A stretch of 64,000 bases of DNA from Eurosta solidaginis (GCF_040869045.1 NC_090319.1:380633601-380697600), one strand, 5' to 3'. Shown: positions 45,104-57,985, counted from the stretch's first letter. Notes: generated by a model not told the origin, from the letters alone. Translations and numbers: made by a program.

Positions 45104-48100
45104 CACTTGAGTGTAGTAGAGGACACTTGGGCCAACTTAAGAATTCTTGTTTTATAGGCTAATCTCCGAAACGACTGAATGGATTTTTACGGAACTTTCT
45201 CTGGTGGATACTTAGAAGTTCTGGAAGGAGATTGCCTCTTAGCTGATCAAAATTGGAGTAAAAAAAGATATGTCAATTAACAGTTTAACTTAGACGAAAT
45301 TTACTTTACTTGGCATACATTGAAGATTAAAAAAAAAAATAGGTAATTGTAGTCGGGAAAATTTTTAGAATTGCGTGTCGGTTATTTTTACGAGTCAATC
45401 TTCGAAGAAATTTGAAAAAGTGAATTTGAGAAAGTGTACTACTTGCCTACCATACCACAGGTCCATCATACAATCCATGAAAGTGCCAATTTTTTTCGAA
45501 ACGCTCCCCACCAGTTGTTTATTTTACCATAGAAAAATTTCTCTGCAAATATCCAACTGTTTTGGCATAAAACTGTAATTTCTACTATCCGTAGAAAAAT
45601 ATTTGTAACTGACCATGAATCGAAGAGGAAGCTTGAACCCTGTCTCCTCGAAGTTATACCTCCCACTTGTTTTTATTATTATGTGCTTAAATGTATATTT
45701 TTTCTGCAATATACAGCACTGCCTACTTCAAAGCACCTCCCTAGGAGGCAATTCTAAAGGCATGAGTGAAGTACTTGAGAAAAAAATTTAGGTAAAGACG
45801 GAGATTACTACTGAAAGGGCGGAACGATTAAAAACGTGATGAGAACGTAGACTGATTAACAGAGGTGAGGAAATAACTAAAGAAGATGAGAGGAATAAAA
45901 ATAGCCAGAATAACGGAAATAGGGATAGTGACCGAGACGAAGATGTGGATGTGGACGGAGGCTGAGACACGCGCGGAAATTATGACAGGCAAGGAGAATG
46001 TGATTGAGATAAACTGGGAGATGGATATGGAAATTCAGGTCAAAGTTGTAAAGGGGAAGAAGGAGAAGGGAAAGTGAGAAAATATATATTGGTGAAGATT
46101 AACAGAAGCCTTTATACTAATGGCTTGACTTTGGGTAACAGGAAGGAATGGAGTGGAATAGTTAAGTGTCTAGCCACCTCAAGCAATAAAAGTTTTCTAA
46201 GATCTAATTAACTATCTTCCCTGCAGTAAAAAGCGTGGAAAAACACAATCAAAATCTTTCGGAAAGGCTTAAACGATTTCATCGAAAAATAATATCGACC
46301 GGATGTCTTTGTTGTAATGGATTTGGTGTTATGCTGGCTAAGCCAAGATATTCATAGTGCTGGTGATAGCAGAATTATGGACATATAACCGCTTATGATA
46401 AAAGAGTGAAGTTTGAGTTTATAAGGGCGCCTGTTTTTGCAGTCGAATACATTTGAGCTTGTTTCTTCATCATAAAAACCTTTATCTGTCCTTACAGGTG
46501 GTACATATATGTATGTTTGCGCGTAATTGGTTGGTTTTTTATGAAACAAAAGTGCTATTTTTATGATTATTATTTCGTTAAAAATGTTTCTATGAGCGCT
46601 TCATATATACAACGTAGAAGTGCAGCTAATATTAGCGTGTTGGAGTAAACTACCCTACAGTTAAATTGATAAAAATGTTATGTTTTATATGATCCCCAAT
46701 TAGTTTTGTTTTAGCCAAACAAATTAAGTCTAACACACCACTGTGTCAATTGTTCGATTGTAGGCTTATGTTAACCGCCTGCTGTAGAAGAAACCAACTT
46801 TTTCAATTTACTACAATTTCTGATGTAATTCACTAAAATTCAGCAAGAGCAAACAAATGGAAAATAAAATCAACTACACATTAATAGAAACTAGCTTAAC
46901 AGCCTGTAGGGAAGGCAGTAACTAGTGATAGAAATTTCTAGCTCAGAAATAGACATAAAGTATCAAATTGGAACCACTTTAATAGTAGCTATATTTTGAC
47001 TAGTTCGGAACTATATAAAAGTTAATGCAGCGGAAGACCATATTCACCGCATAGGACATCATCACATTAAATCTGTCAGTTCAAATAATGGTAAACCAGT
47101 GCAGGTACTAAAGAAAGTTCAGTCAACAGCTAAAAAATAAGAACAATTAAACTAAAATAGAAAAAAAAAGAATCACTCTTTACATTAAATTCTATGTTGT
47201 AGAGTACTTGGTTAGGCCCAAAGAATATTTGCTAGCAGCTAGTACTACCGAGGATAGTAACATCTGACTAAAGAACTACTCATATAATAACTAATCTTGT
47301 AATAAATTTGGTCTTTCTTTGGGTATACGTGGAAGATATATCAGATACATATTCAGCCATTTGGTTGGAGAAACGGAAACAGCAATGGCAATGCCATCAG
47401 ACTTCAACGCTCTGAAGAGCAATTATTTAATATTGGAATTCAGGTAAACTGTATATGTTTCTATGTTACTTGCCAACCATTTGGCAAAAAGGAATGCGAT
47501 TTCATGCTAGTCACTTATGGCAACGCCCAGAAACATACACCCACACAGGAATATTCCCTCATATGCTTGCATAAGTATATAAATACCGGCTTTTAATATA
47601 CAAATATATTAGCCTTACTATCTTTCTATTTATATCTGTTAGTTTTTCGTTACATTTTGAGTCGTTGCCATTAATACGAAAAAGTGCCTCTACTAGATTT
47701 TGCCCTATCACCAACAAATTGCCCTCCAAAACGAAACTTTGCCTTCTCGTCTGCCTGCCAGCCAGCCACTTCGCTTCGTTTCATATTCTTTTTTGTTTTT
47801 TTTTGTGTATTTATTCTGTTGACCTGCTTTTCGTTTATAAGTTAATTAATGTTGTACAAATATATGCACGTATGTATGTATATAGATAATAGTTACCACT
47901 GCCGCCCCTATTATGTATATACATATGTATATATGTATGTGGTACGTAACTATGCGATTGCTTATGAGTATAGGAAAGTAATCAAAATTGGCTATTTCAG
48001 AGTTGTCCTCAAGCGTAACATTTATCATTGTATTAAAAATAATTTGAGCATGGAACTATGTAGTTAAATATATTTGTCTACCGAATTGTGGCTTACTCAT

Positions 48101-48288
48101 CCTTAATAGTTATGTAATTAATTGTATGCGGCGCACTGTTTGAGCTATGATTTTGATGAATGAGCTTAATTGGAGCAGACGAAATTTGCGTGCCATTATT
48201 TTGTTAAATTCAAATTTAGTTTTGGAGACATTTTTTGTAGAGGTTTTAATAACTACTTAAACAGTATTTGTTAAATACATAGGTATAA
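45104..48288. other. Apparently unique AT-rich sequence
   Basis: No supported gene. A purine-rich patch (GGAAATAGGGATAGTGACCG and similar) at 45880-46080 gives a Lys/Glu-rich 63-codon frame that I take as spurious. TATG/CATA microsatellites lie near 47865-47945. Several short frames show no family. Confidence 0.4.
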
Positions 48289-48672
48289 TAGGGTGGACTT
48301 TATAAACCTAATATACGATGCATTCCAATCTCAACCCTGCAAACGGTAAAGCATAGGCCAAAGCTATCACATATAAATTTTGGTCCGATTGGCGAAGCTT
48401 AAAGCTCAAATTTTAATATATTGGGTCTCCGTAGGGTAATCTGACTGCGACATCCCATAACCGTTTCCAATCGAGACTGAGAGTAAAATCTGATATCGCC
48501 AGTCATCTGTTTTAGGTATCCAAACTCAAATCATTAAATTTTAATTTTTAGAGTCCCTATAGAGAAATTTCAACTCTGACCCCTAGCCTACAACATTTCG
48601 TCATTTTCAATTGAGACCAAAAATGATATGTGATATTTTTGGCCTAGGTAGTTGTGTATAAGGACCACCCTA
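48289..48672. mobile_element. Inverted-repeat element with TAGGGTGG ends
   Basis: Left end TAGGGTGGACTTTATA and inverted right end TAGGGTGGTCCTTATA; length 384 bp, close to the 387-bp hAT-like MITE at 28907. I see no convincing duplication (AGGTATAA and ATGAATAT match at only 5 of 8 positions), so the class is a guess from end sequence and length. Confidence 0.55.
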
Positions 48673-48949
48673 ATGAATATAAAAAAACGATCAACTCTGA
48701 AAAATTTCAGTAACGTAAAAAGTCGGAAGAGCTTATAAAAAGAACGGATAAAAATGGTTCCTGCATAAGATCCACATAGCCGTCATTTCATTTTCTACTT
48801 ATCAGAGTTGCCACTACTGTCGTCATTTTACTTTTTTATACGGATTGAAAGCTGACCAATTTTTTGATAAGAAGTGCTATTCCTACATGGTGCTGATTTT
48901 TAAACGGTTCCCCTACATATAATAATTCAATTTGTCTTAGCAATCCGTC

Positions 48950-50140
48950 TAGCTCTCCTCTATCTCTAAGCTATTTGAAGCAATCGTTACTAATCACCTT
49001 ACATTCTCGATTTCTACATTGATACATAGTTCTCAGCACGGCTTTTGTGGAGGCAAATCAACCACAACCAATTTGCTTGAATGTACAACTCATGTCTCGA
49101 ATGGATTTCGAAACAATCATCACACCGATGTTATATACACTGATTTCTGTAAAGCATTCGACAAAGTATGCCACTCATTACTTGTCTATAAACTCGAATT
49201 GCTTGGCTTTAAACCTGGTTTCACTCGCTGGATCTCTTCCAATATTTGTCCAATTCCAATATTTTGTCATCGACATTCCCTCGGGTGTGCTTCAGTGCAG
49301 CCATCTTTGTCCGATTCTGTTTTTGCTCTTTATAAACGATATTTCCACAACTATAAAATATTCTAAAATTTTAATGTATATTGACGACGTAACAATTTGT
49401 AAGTCTTACGCATCGACTGAAGAACGTTCTCTACTCCAGTCGGATTTAAATTGTTTAGTTAGTTGGTGTAATGCGAATTATACGCCGGTCAACATAGACA
49501 AATTTAAATTCATGTGTTTTTCACGTGGGAATGTACAGCCAAATACATACAAAATTAATAGCAGAACTCTGGAGAGCGGCGATGTTTTTGTCGACTTGGG
49601 CGTTACAATGAATTGCAAACATAGTTTCAACTCTCATATTAATACCACAGTCAATAAAGCGACCATTTGTGAAAAGATGTTCAAAAGAGTTTAGCGATCC
49701 TTATGAAAACCCTTTTTACAACATTGGTGAGGCCGATATAGAGTATGGTTCCATAATTTGAAATCCGCGTTATTAAGTTCATGGGGATAGGCTAGAATCA
49801 ATTCAAAAACAGTTTTTACTTTTCGCCTTGAGAAATCTTCAATTATCTCTTTCGTATAGTCTTCATCCTTAAACTAGTCGGTTAAAACTTATAAATCTAA
49901 CTACCCTTCAAGTCGAAGCTAGGAGTAATTTTTATGGCTTAACTATTAAATGGGTCGATTTCAAGCCCATTTGTTTTGAACGAAGTTAACTTAAACCATG
50001 TAGAACCAATTGTCAACTAAACGAGCCTTTCCTGTGTATGTGTGAAAATTATAACTCTAATTCGATAACAATTGATGTTTCGGACTCGCTCTTTAACATA
50101 CAGAAAAGCGTTCTATCTTCCCATAATAATTTATTTATTT
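48950..50140 (+). pseudogene. Jockey-like non-LTR retrotransposon reverse transcriptase remnant
   Basis: RT blocks occur in order across frame changes: ISKLFEAIVTNHL (48978 on), SSQHGFCGGKSTTTNLLE, domain A VIYTDFCKAFDKV with Asp at 49142, then a frameshift near 49240, domain B IPSGVLQCSHLCPILFLLFIND, domain C MYIDDV (YIDD at 49377-49388), LVSWCNANYTPVNIDKFKFM, and DLGVTMNC. After a stop at 49692, LMKTLFTTLVRPI and RLESIQKQFLLFALRN continue the C-terminus, and ATTTATTT repeats close the element near 50140. Frameshifts and stops make it inactive. Jockey or a close clade is inferred from motif wording. Confidence 0.82.
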
Positions 50141-50548
50141 ATTGTGTATCTATATTTCTCAGCTGATGAGTTTCTCTGTAGCTGAGCAGTCTTAGATCTC
50201 GACGCTGAAGAAGCCACTGCCCTTCAAAGATTCGGCAAAAATGAAAATTTAAAAATTATAAATTATTACCAAAAATTAATAATAAACATAAAAATTTATA
50301 AATTAAAATAAATTAATTAACAGGATACGCCTGGAATCATCGGGCTACTTGAGGGCTGTGTGCTACCACAACGTCCGAGAAAAAAAAAACACTAAGTAAT
50401 GCTCTTCACTACAAAAGGAAAAAAAGAGTTGAAAAATTATGCCGGCATACAAGATTTTTTCCGAACTTGTTATGGTGTTGATCGTTTCGAAAAGTTTACG
50501 TTTTGTTGGTAATATAATAAATAACTATTTTATTATTGATATAAGATA
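50141..50548. other. Short AT-rich spacer
   Basis: Includes CTGATGAGTTTCTCTGTAGCTGAGCAGTC near 50163 and A-rich patches. No feature supported. Confidence 0.35.
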
Positions 50549-51525
50549 AAAATGTTTGTATGAGTTAATCGGAGATTGCCGGTATTGCTTTAAATGTATG
50601 AAAACATTTATTTCAAGCAATTTTTAATTTTTTTTATAATTTATTTAATAATTTGGGAAAAATTTAAAAAACGTGACATCAGGACGGACAAGGCGACAGC
50701 TGTTTCGATTATACCTTGTAAATCTCTTCAAAGCGTTTTCTCCCGGGAGTGGAATTTGAACCCGAACTCCTACGATAGTTGAAATTGTTACAAACGCATT
50801 CAGCCACGTCATGCCTTAGTTGTTGTAGAGTTTTTTCCCAATTGCCTTCATTTTTGCATATATTATTCTTCTACACATCACATACTTGGTATGTAATTAT
50901 GTATTGAAGTTATGCATGTTTGTAAGGCGGTTTCAGAGAAACTGGTATTGTTGCTGTTTTTGTTCTATTTATAGAAATACAACGAATTAACCAAATGTTG
51001 TCTGTTTGTATGAGTTTTCGTTTTTTTTTTTTTTGGTTTGTTTAAATTTTTTCCAAATTATTAAATAAATTATAAAAACCTAAAAATTGCTTGAAATAAA
51101 TGTTTTCATATATTTAAAGCAATACGGGCAATCACCGATTAACTCCTACAAACAGACACCATTTGGTTAATTCGTTGTAGTTCTATAAATAGAACAAAAA
51201 CAGCAACAATACCAAGTTTCTCTGAAACCGCCTTACCAACATGCATAACTTCAACACATAATTACATACGAAGTATGCGGTGTGTAGAAGGATAATATAT
51301 GCAAAAAAGGAGGCAATTGGGAAAAACTCTACAACAACTAAGGCATGACGTGGCTGAATGCAACTATCGTAGGACTGCGGGTTCAGATCCCTCTCCCGGG
51401 AGAAAGGGCTTTGAAGAGCTTTACAAAGTATAATCGAAGCAGCTGTCACCTTGTCCCTCCTGATGTTACGTTGTTTAAATTTTTCCCCAAATTATTAAAT
51501 AAATTATAAGATAAAAATTGCAAAT
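50549..51525. mobile_element. Head-to-head/tail-inverted pair of a SINE-like repeat
   Basis: Left copy 50549-51018 and right copy 51034-51525 are inverted relative to each other. Each carries a tRNA-like head: on the plus strand near 51346-51412, GCATGACGTGGCTGAATGC (weak A-box) and GCGGGTTCAGATCCC (B-box); the left copy has the same on the minus strand near 50750-50810. Each copy also shows order X-Y-X of its two parts, so units look tandemly permuted before inversion. A 57.7-kb relative has the same two parts. The 88-codon frame 51183-51449 is spurious. Confidence 0.6.
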
Positions 51526-51667
51526 TTGTATTTAATTTTTTAGTTACATCTCTATTGATATAGGTGTGCGATTTCGTCGGTCCCATGGAAGACTGATACG
51601 TTTCAATTGTTTTGTGATGACAGCTTAAACCATCTTGATTATGACTAATAATATTGGAAAAATTAAT

Positions 51668-51980
51668 TTTGTAAGAAGTGGATTGCGCCACGCCCCTTTT
51701 CGAAAATTTTAAATAGTTTTAATTAGGGATAACAATTTAACTAATCGTTCCGCTTTTTGTGTTTTCCAAAATTTTGTATATTATATATATGATTATCGTC
51801 CGATTTCGCTCATATCAAATAGTGCTGGGAGATGAGCGCCAAAGAATCCCCACACCATACACAAGATATCTAAAATTTACTAAATTCGTCGTGATCACGG
51901 ATTGGGGGACGAGCGAATGGACATGGCTTAATTTATTTATTTTTTCACCAAAAACTTATGTACTCTTTGAGCTAAGATTG
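51668..51980 (+). mobile_element. GGGCGTGG repeat element, degenerate 3' fragment
   Basis: CCACGCCCCTTTTCGAAAATTTT, TTTTGTGTTTTCCAAAATTTTGTATA, CGTCCGATTTCGCTCAT, GAGATGAGCGCC and GGACATGGCTTAAT align in order with the right part of the family, closest to the 61-kb subfamily. Confidence 0.6.
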
Positions 51981-52313
51981 TGTATATTTTAGAAATACTA
52001 TCAGATGGAGCTTTTATGAACTGGCAGCCGAGATAGGGCGATGTTCTACTCAGCTGTTGATATGCCAATTAAATGAATTGAATTATACTGTTTTCACACA
52101 GACGGCTTATTGAATAATAAAAGCAGTTTTCTAAATTAAGACGCCTATTGAGCTCAATCTTCCCTACAAAATTCGAATCTATAATTATTTCATTAGTAGC
52201 TAATCGAATGCCTAATGAATTCAAAAGCACAATGCAACTCTGTTGGGAGCGTTCAGTTTCTTAGTTTTTGGTGTGTTCAGTGCTTAAAAATGTCATTTGT
52301 CAAAGTAAATGTC
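51981..52313. other. Apparently unique AT-rich sequence
   Basis: No feature supported. Confidence 0.35.
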
Positions 52314-52321
52314 ATTGTCTG

Positions 52322-52515
52322 CATGGCGGAACGATACAAGGTGGCCGCATCGAACAGCTGATTATATCCTTTTTTTATTTGATTTGATACATCAACTTCC
52401 GGCGCAGTACGATTTTGACATTTGTCCATCGAATTTACAAAAACAAAGTACATGGAATTCTTATTTATGTATGTAGGTATGTCACCATGCTGCCACCTTG
52501 TATCGTTCCGCCATG
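52322..52515. mobile_element. 194-bp MITE with perfect 24-bp inverted repeats and 8-bp duplication, P-element-like ends
   Basis: The two 24-bp ends are perfect inverted copies beginning CATGGCGGAACGATACAAGG followed by TGGC. Perfect duplication ATTGTCTG flanks it (52314-52321 and 52516-52523). An 8-bp duplication and ends starting CATG and reaching AAGGTGG agree with the P-element superfamily; against the Drosophila P end as I remember it, 16 of the first 23 positions match and all 7 differences are transitions. There is no coding capacity. An hAT origin is the alternative, as that group also makes 8-bp duplications. Confidence 0.9.
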
Positions 52516-52523
52516 ATTGTCTG

Positions 52524-54589
52524 TCATATAGCATTGTCATTTTATTCGCTTGACAATTCATCCTTCATACTAATCGAGCAGTTACTTCTGTGTGAAAGCA
52601 AACAATTTACGATTTAATTAGAAGGTGAAATGAGATCATTAAGTTTCTGTGTGGAAACAGTATTAATCAAATACCTCGCCAGATATCGAAACGTGTATGT
52701 ATTTTAAAAGTAAGGAATGAAATTTTTCGTGAAGTACTTTTTGAACATGTTGAAGGAGCTCTATGACCATAATTTGGTGAAATATTGAAAATCGGTTTAG
52801 TGTTACATCAAGTTTGTTTTATGCACAGAAGTAGGAAAAAATTGAAAATGTTAAATTCTCGGAATTTGTTAAATTATTCTTGAGGAAGTTAAAACTGTTA
52901 TCTCGATGCCGTATTTTAACTACATATAAATTCCTTAACAATAAAGTGTTAAGCGAGTCCAGACACTGAATTCGGTGAATCTAGAAGAGAAAACCGATCC
53001 ATTTTAAATCACAATTATGTTTTTTGAAAAGCTTCTCAGAAACCTTCAAAATTCAAACTAATGTTAATTTATCTCACAAAATTTCCAAGAATAGTTGTGT
53101 TAGAAACTCAATACACCTCTTAAACTATATTTTTTATAATGCTTCTTACCCAAATTTTGTTGTACCATATTCCTTAAAAAAACTTAACATGGCAACTCTA
53201 TGCGTGCACTGGCTCGTATATTTATATTAACACTAATACAAAGTGCAAACTTATTTATGAACTTTGTTACAATTGACATGTCAAATAAGCTTAATAACGT
53301 AAAATAAAACATTCCATTATAAATACCAATGCTACATATATAATACCTCGAGACGAAGTGGTAGCACAATGAGAGATTGGGAATAACAAGCAATCAAAGA
53401 AATAAACAATAAGAGCGAATGGATTGAAAGTAAAAACGTGTTTGAATACGGAATGTTGATATATGTATGTGCATGTATGAGTTAATACAACTATAGCATG
53501 TACAAACAAGTGAGAAGAGAAAACGGAAACGGAAAACAGTGACTGCGCACAGATTTGCGAGACATCGCTATGTGTTAACGGTAATAAATCTAAACGATTA
53601 TATACGAATGTCAGTAATTTGTTCAAATAATCATAATATTAACGCTCTGCTCAAAGTTCGATGTGTTTGGGTGTGTAAAAAGTTGTTGAGAACGATTGGC
53701 AACTTGTTGGTGCATAGAGAAAACAACCTTCGGCTAAGTTAAACGATGAGCGAAATAAACGAAAGTTAACGACGAGAGACATTCATAGCAACATTTGCTA
53801 TTGAGAAAAAAATGTTGCGCAACATGCTGCCGACTTTTATTAACTACGCTCAGTTGTTGTATACAAAGGACAAACACAATAATCAATTGCAAAACTATTT
53901 ATAGATAACATTTAAACTCAACATTGGGTAATTTGTCTATGTGACAGTGCTGGAGTGGGGGATATTTATTTATGTTGATATTGTTTGCCTTACCATGGAC
54001 GTGATAGATGGCCGATTATGACAATGGGCAGAAGTAGGTGAACTTTTGGGTAAATTGGAGAAGTTAGTTAGTGCCACAAAATTGATGAGCTATGTTGCAA
54101 AACGTAAAAACTATTGTAATACACGAAATGGAATTAAACAAACTAAATATTGAGAGGTGAGTAGGTGAGTGTATAAAATTAAATTTTAATTAAAATATTA
54201 ATATTCAGTGTTTTGATAAACTAGAGCAATGCCTATTTTCATAAATAGCCGTTTCAAAAATTTGACAAAGCATGACGGAAAATCGTTTTAATATACATAA
54301 ATAAACTTCTCTGTGGTCGCCGTTATGTAGAGGTAATCAAGGTTCCCCTACTAAAGTGACAGAACAGGTAAAGTTGTATTTCTGCCATGGAAAGTTTCTC
54401 AGCGAAAGTCAGATGCCATAGCAGATGCTGCTCACAGTAAGCGGTGCGATAACTTGTAAGAAAAATTAAAATTGCAGCACATTTCGAGTGGGAAGAGAAG
54501 CTTCATACTAATTTCGTTAGAAGTACATAGCGCCAAATATTAATGTTTACTATTTTCCACCCTGTGGGAAAATCGACCAAAGAAATGAG
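52524..54589. other. Apparently unique AT-rich sequence
   Basis: No gene supported. The 111-codon minus-strand frame at 53291-53626 is hydrophobic and His/Tyr-rich without recognisable motif or splice signals. Confidence 0.4.
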
Positions 54590-55230
54590 TCATTCTCGCA
54601 ACAGGAACTGGTTTTGCAGTACTCGAGGTAATGCGAGAACGGATCTTAAACGATCACAAAAATAACGCGCTACTCAGGTCTTAAATAATCTCGAAATTAA
54701 CTAGAAGTTGCTCGAAAGTAATGCCAAAACGAGCCCGCAATAGATGCCGAATAAAATCTAGGTAATGGGACAACTTGGCAGCGAAAATTCATCCGTTTGC
54801 AGATGCCGCCTGGAGTCGGCATAAAATATGTAGATCTCGTTTCTCAAATTTGTCGGAACGCAAATTGGAAGCGAACCTCGGACTAAATTTTCTTGAAGGA
54901 AAATCGGTCCTTATATTTACTTTTTTTAATGCCGGAATGAAGATGAAGAAGCTCGGCCTAAAATTTCTTCGGAGCTTATCGGGTCTCACATTTATTTATA
55001 TTTTAATACCGGAATGTCCTTGTAAATATCTTCACATAATTTCGAAATGGTTTTGAAAATAGTTAATAAGTTGTTCGTATATGGTCCCCACATTACATAC
55101 TTCTAAATCGATTTCAAAATAGCCTCTCGAAAGAGTTTTTGGCAAAATATCGAAAAGTACAAATGTATTTCCGAAACGATGGTTTCGATAGTCTAGAAAA
55201 TAACTCCAAACAAATCCTGAATAACTCACA
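54590..55230. repeat. Weak CCGAAA/TCGAAA degenerate array
   Basis: TCTCGAAA, GCTCGAAAG, GCCGAATAA, TTTCGAAATGG and ATCGAAAAG words recur, resembling 1080-1720 but more diluted. Includes GCCGGAATG twice (54932, 55009). Confidence 0.4.
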
Positions 55231-55339
55231 AAAAATTTTCAAATAAATAATTCTTATAAAGATATAAGATAAAAAAAGATAAAATTACATAGCAATACCG
55301 AAATAAACCCGGTAATAACACAGATGGTCCAAATATTTT

Positions 55340-55585
55340 CTTATTTTCATAACTCTATAATAAATCGCCAAATAAATAATCAATAGCTTTTCTTTAATAA
55401 ATCGCCAAATTTCGATAACTTTGTTTGCAACAAATCGCTAACTTTTCGATAGCGCTCCGTCAACAAATGAATAAATTTTCGATAGCAAATCGATAATAAT
55501 GAATAAATCGATAACCTCTGTTACTGACGGCAAATTTAAATACTTCGATAAAAAATCGATTCCTCGTCTGTAATGCACCTATAAC
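55340..55585 (-). repeat. TATCGA-rich degenerate array, copy 3 (inverted)
   Basis: On the minus strand GACGAGGAATCGATTTTTTATCG, GAGGTTATCGATTT, GCTATCGAAAA and GTTATCGAAATTT recur at about 20-25 bp, matching the copies at 19.5-20.4 and 24.3-24.9 kb in opposite orientation. Confidence 0.65.
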
Positions 55586-55589
55586 ACAT

Positions 55590-55832
55590 TTTTCTTATCT
55601 TTTCCTGTTCTTTCCTTTTAATTTCTTTACTTTCCATTCCTTTACTTTCCATTGTTTTCCTTTCCTTTCCTTCTCTTTTCTTTTTCGTTCCGTTTCTTTC
55701 TTTTCTTTTCCTTTCCTTTCATTCCGTTTCTTTTTTTTCTCTCCTCTCCTCTCCTTTCGTTCCGTTTCTTTCCTTTTATTTCCATTCGTTCCATTTCTTT
55801 TTTTCCTTTCCTTCCCTTTACTTTTTTTTCTT
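55590..55832. repeat. Polypyrimidine tract, (TTTCC/TTTCTT)n
   Basis: About 240 bases almost wholly C and T on the plus strand with CTTTCC, TTTCTTTCC and CTCTCCTCTCC words. Frames on both strands (Phe/Ser-rich or Lys/Glu/Arg-rich) are spurious. Confidence 0.9.
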
Positions 55833-57655
55833 GCCTAAATGAACTTTGGTCGCAAAGTTGTTCCAAAAATATATCAAGCTTTAGAAGGTAACAACACGAA
55901 ACTATTCCGTTAGGACACTTAATTGGTCCTTTAAGGGTCCTGAAATTGTACAGAGAAGATCGTCGACACATATAAATACCTAGTAGTTTACACTACACCT
56001 AGTCTATGGTTTAAGCAAAACCACATAGCCACAACCGCGGCAAGATTCCTTTCATATAATGACATCTATATAAAAAAAAAAAAAAATGACATCTATATAG
56101 GTTTATAAAATTGTGTACCTTTTCTAATATTTTATCGTTTTAATTCTCATGCTATCACTTTGTAGATTTATTCAATTTGATTACATCGCTTCTCATCTTA
56201 TTTTATGTATCACCTTAATCAATCGATATCTAAGCTCCCCTTGTGCTTTATTCGATTATGACATATTGATATTTTGTATGTTTGTTTCCATATACGTACA
56301 AACGGTGATATTAGATTTGTGTATAGCCGACAAAATTTTTCTATAGCGAACATTTAAATTATTCAAGCATTTATCGTTCTGACATTATAAATAAAGATAT
56401 GAACATATTTATGTATGCATGAAAACATGTTTGCACCCTCATCTTCTTTTGCTACGACAGGACATCCACTTTGGCCTCTCTCTACTGTTGGCATAGCGCA
56501 AATAAAATCCCCAAACAACTTTCGGCAAAGTGCTCACTTAAATTGAATGTCACTATGCACAAGGAACCGTGAGTCTGTATTTAAATTCGTATTCGTATAT
56601 ATGCACATATACAAAGAGTATGTTATGTTCCCATATAAGAACTTTGTCCAGCGATGCTGGATGCGTTAGATGGGCTTTAGCTAAGCACAGTAAACAAATG
56701 CTGCTTACATAGTCAGTCGGTGAAGGGTAGAGGTCAAAAATATATTTTTTTATCGCTTAAAACACCAAAACGTGAAGTATATTTTATTTAGTGCTCATGC
56801 TTTATGATGACCGGTTGTTTCAAAATACATTTTCTACCACCGCCTGAAGTATAATCTTTGTGTTATAAACCGCTTACTTGGTTATCTTCCATTACGGCCA
56901 GTTAGTGAGTTGATGTCAATTTCAGCAACATAACTTAATGCTTTTTACACGTTGTTGTCCTTTTTCATATGAATGAGTTTCAAATTGATTTCGTTCAACA
57001 TCTACACGAACAGGATAACTGGCCCACAAGCAATTACTTAAACGAATGTTGGTAGGTATTTTGATACCTGAATTTATTTCATATACACAATATTTATTAT
57101 CATTTTACCAACGAAAAATTCAACGTTATGTTTATACATAAATAGAAATATGAGTCTATATAGATACACTTGAAATTTCACTGTGAAAAATCTTTCGATA
57201 GAACATTTACCACTTTATATGTAGACTGCATAAATCATAATTAATATTATTAAAATTTACTTTAGAAAAACACTTTCTTAAAAAAATCGGAAATTATTAG
57301 TAGTTAATCTTAATTTCTTTATCTTGCTAGACGAAAAAAGGCATATTGCTTTTGTTTTTTACGTAAAATATGCGAACCAACAATAATTTAAGAAAAAAAA
57401 AGCTTTTTTTTCGACGACAAAGAAAGGCAAATTCGTATTTCAAAATTTTTGTAAAAACTATTCACAGCTCTTTAAAAATATGCAAATTTTATGAAATTTA
57501 ATTTTTATGAAAATTCAAGAAAAAAGCTTGAAATTTTTATAAATTTGAACTTTGCAGTGTTTTTTAAGTAGCTTACATATTTACATATATATGAAAATTT
57601 TCAAAAAGTTCATGCTAAAAAATTTTCAAATTTGGTTTACATATTTACAGGGGTG
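55833..57655. other. Apparently unique AT-rich sequence
   Basis: No exon, RNA gene or element boundary recognised. Confidence 0.4.
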
Positions 57656-57985
57656 GGATTCTTGTTCTGTGAAAAGATGATATGAAAAAGAATTTCAAAC
57701 AAATATTTATTCAACAATTTTGGAAAAATTTAAACAACGTGACATCCGAACGAACAAGGCGACAGCTGTTTCGATTATACCTTGTAAATCTCTTCTAAGC
57801 CTTTTCTCCCGGGAGTGGGATTTGATTATTAAATAAATTATAAATTCAAAATGGCTTCAAATAAATGTTTTCATACATTTAAAAGCAATGTGGGCAGTCC
57901 CCGCTTAATTCATAGAAATTTATTCAAATGTAAGAAAATTGTTTTTCACTTCATCGTTTCACAGAACAAGAACTCCCCTCTCGTT
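57656..57985. mobile_element. Inverted-repeat element containing the 50.5-51.5 kb SINE-like parts
   Basis: Left end GATTCTTGTTCTGTGAAAAGATGA is inverted at the right as TCATCGTTTCACAGAACAAGAAC (57953-57975). Inside, AACGTGACATCCGAACGAACAAGGCGACAGCTG and CTCCCGGGAGTGGGATTTGA match the tRNA-like head region of 50.6-50.8 kb, then ATTATTAAATAAATTATAA and AAATAAATGTTTTCAT match the other part in opposite orientation. No target duplication found. Confidence 0.6.

Noticed and set aside
45886..46077. 63-codon Glu/Lys-rich frame in a purine-rich patch
   Set aside because: Composition-driven, short, no splice sites or homologue recognised.
51346..51412. tRNA gene with TGGCTGAATGC and GGTTCAGATCC
   Set aside because: It recurs inverted at 50750-50810 and partly at 57.8 kb with the same flanks, so it is a SINE-type head.
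53291..53626. 111-codon hydrophobic minus-strand frame
   Set aside because: AT-rich region, no motif or exon signals.
55642..55971. 109-codon Lys/Glu/Arg-rich minus-strand frame
   Set aside because: Translation of a polypurine strand; no start context or motif.
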